Positions 45,801 through 46,208 of a DNA stretch of 46,208 nucleotides are shown one piece after another. The notes under the pieces are model-generated. The model saw only the letters and a program-made list of their open reading frames with translations, was not told where the DNA came from and ran no database searches. Every line of letters starts with the position of its first letter. Position 1 is the first letter of the stretch. A program made the position numbers and the translations under genes. This DNA comes from Candidatus Levyibacteriota bacterium (GTDB lineage Bacteria > Patescibacteriota > Microgenomatia > Levybacterales > UBA12049): positions 65,898 through 112,105 of the forward strand of contig JAUSEW010000021.1 of assembly GCA_030651475.1 (NCBI GenBank), given 5' to 3'.

Positions 45801-46208
45801 AATCGTGACAGTTGGTGGTGGGGTAGGAGTAGGTCCTCCACAGATAAGAGGATAGTTTATGGTTACGTCTGAAGGAGGCATGGAAAATGGATTGGGATTT
45901 GTGGCAGTAGTAGAACAACCCGCAGGAATACTTTGCAGAGTTACCGTGTACAAAGTGTTTGGCACATATTCCCGAAGTGTTCCATAAAAGCCATTATTAT
46001 TTATAGAATAGGTTCCGGTAGGCGGGCCGTTGGTGATATTGACATAGGCAGGATTACCTTTAGTACCATCATACATAAGCTCTCCCGGATCAGGAAAACC
46101 ACTGCTATTCGTATCGTAAAAAACATTTCCGTAAATCATATAGAGCGGGCCTGGGGTGGGGGTGGGTGGTGGTGGAGTGGGAGTTGGAGGAACATAACAT
46201 TGGTTTAC
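42813..46208 (-). CDS. Giant secreted surface protein with SdrD-B-like domains, N-terminus outside window
   Basis: 1131 residues are visible; the frame runs open through the window edge (a CYVPPTPTPPPPTPTP linker lies upstream of the first ATG at 46139), so the start lies outside. GNVFYDTNSSGFPDPGELMYDG and GNVFVDANKNKVKDTGEKNYTG are two SdrD-B/Cna-B-like beta domains with Asp-rich Ca-binding loops. Others are joined by Pro-Thr linkers (PTPTPTPP). The C-terminal 170 residues are a beta-helix-like repeat (LTLSKSGN, GDLTINRDITVPNG, GNIYIDKSVTD), reminiscent of polymer-forming cytoskeletal domains. No C-terminal anchor is seen. Probably an adhesin or fibre used in host contact. Confidence 0.85.
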   Translation of the reverse strand, partial: VNQCYVPPTPTPPPPTPTPGPLYMIYGNVFYDTNSSGFPDPGELMYDGTKGNPAYVNITNGPPTGTYSINNNGFYGTLREYVPNTLYTVTLQSIPAGCSTTATNPNPFSMPPSDVTINYPLICGGPTPTPPPTVTIQGHHVDSSGNDLVLAGQKVTVNTVPSSSKTDSPIWFFNTLSPGTYTATADNISGYATSYSLYSCTNSSCPPLTHTTYTSGNSVSNIPLPTGGNYADIFFKYTPSCTAGSTYAINGTVTGQPSGTKLTVCRDPNIPGSCAGAQDSTTTNPSNGTYKLSNISSDTYHFIYLDKSPLSTNYSVNPPNPITIDSGICPTTANFTIGTGPTPTPTPPLGGPTSTPAPTSFPTPTSPPFSSSCNYIDPSTIANSPTVVLAPDGHTLNITYTLSNVSNPTVNFYRNTSPGFLGPTPPPTATLFSTQFGNYGSNFHTGIQYPLSGGGGNYYNYYNYQIAKTSNGSTTYSNPYSVLVQKPNLPPCSPWPYGYNPGTISGANQVSSTDTSITFELSYYVNSFNFWGCNTTCYPSVLPPYLKIQRSSSNTVSYIPFNSYDSPPTSACSIPGWWNPWCKQTTWKVKYTLSLPPNTSDNLTVSGFGTNTTYCGYDTFNGSALPFGAGTQEGQAVTLGTNPTLAAGQAENNVSLSWTPTQDGVDVQGYYIEGPLNRWTLGTQLASPTRSYNPPTWTFTTTDNLNALLPGTYYYGATVYYATVCSGGTVQTDQTAFNWTGKFYEVSGNVFVDANKNKVKDTGEKNYTGAITISSSTGSVAYQGNGNFKVSSLPEGTYTISYTNLPTGYQVSYPVNGPPPSFDVIVGTFCSVGSSNSAACIGQGDIKDLNFGITNLTPWIQSVGLDIRIDSGFNNYIPSTALQPYASTLGSGGTPGIIFSGANSYDLGLGQASPNPYNWIVGGPIFPEIFVPKQTNVIQTSYAYQISTAQQNGLTPTDIDASCSFGIGNCILSLSLPHGLYIANGNLTLSKSGNSGYVFGVNQNYVILVNGDLTINRDITVPNGSTVTFAVSGNIYIDKSVTDIAGYYSADQGFIVLGTNNCSVASDVQLKVEGSVVVNAGQNGGTFQNQRDLCANDAFTPAVQFIERPDFIINSPQLIRFTRPIQKEVAP

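Overview
The window looks like part of a chromosome of a Patescibacteria/CPR bacterium, most likely in the Microgenomates branch. The reasons are moderate-to-low GC, tightly packed ATGA-overlapping genes, a reduced housekeeping set, a PolA 5'-3' exonuclease without a polymerase, archaeal-style UMP kinase, ATP-dependent DNA ligase and EndoQ, many lineage-type hypothetical proteins, and small dispersed repeats inserted in frame in housekeeping genes. TGA is used as a stop (several genes end in ATGA overlaps), so this is not a TGA-recoding lineage. The lineage is inferred; no rRNA is present to test it.

Layout. 1-4.1 kb: a truncated deoxyribosyltransferase-like gene, tRNA-Ile(UAU), a PIG-L deacetylase, a tyrosine recombinase, an FtsB/DivIC-like protein, a GIY-YIG protein, an initiator tRNA split by a 192-nt group I intron, an HTH/LAGLIDADG-like gene and a tRNA with CAU anticodon. 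4.1-7.6 kb: murI, murD and tgt. 7.6-12.6 kb: a TrpR-like regulator, a possible attenuator, an operon of an unknown protein, a nucleoside hydrolase, a low-molecular-weight phosphatase and trpS, then ftsH. 12.6-20.2 kb: an HD hydrolase, FEN-type exonuclease, glycosyltransferase, NUDIX, mutM, UMP kinase, recF and nnrD. 20.2-29.5 kb: small membrane proteins, Fic, ATP ligase, a four-helix-bundle protein, EndoQ, pth, a VTT protein, acylphosphatase and a ZIP transporter.

29.5-41.2 kb is accessory in character. It holds a secreted DsbA-like oxidoreductase, a Crp/Fnr regulator, and a copper/thiol-redox island: CsoR, DUF1573, an unknown Cys/His protein, CcdA, a Met-rich micropeptide, DoxX, a P1B ATPase with a CPD motif, a YHS protein, a CCSH membrane protein and a DUF5676-like protein. 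Set into this island is a three-gene cassette: a radical SAM/SPASM protein with a PqqD-like tail, a metallopeptidase, and a short Pro/Cys-repeat peptide with a strong ribosome binding site. It looks like an undescribed RiPP-type modification system. A perfect 21-bp direct repeat, copied from the 3' end of the preceding gene, brackets the cassette and suggests it was inserted as a unit. The window ends with a conserved membrane protein and the 3' part of a very large secreted surface protein.

Two global patterns stand out. First, about fifteen promoters place the expected transcription start at or within about 5 nt of the start codon, so most mRNAs should be leaderless; several gene starts here were chosen on that basis. 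Strong Shine-Dalgarno sequences are concentrated in the 31.8-40.4 kb metal/RiPP region. Second, short repeats of a few families sit in frame in murD, trpS, a glycosyltransferase, mutM, nnrD, Fic, ligase, EndoQ and pth, and one supplies the stop codon of recF.
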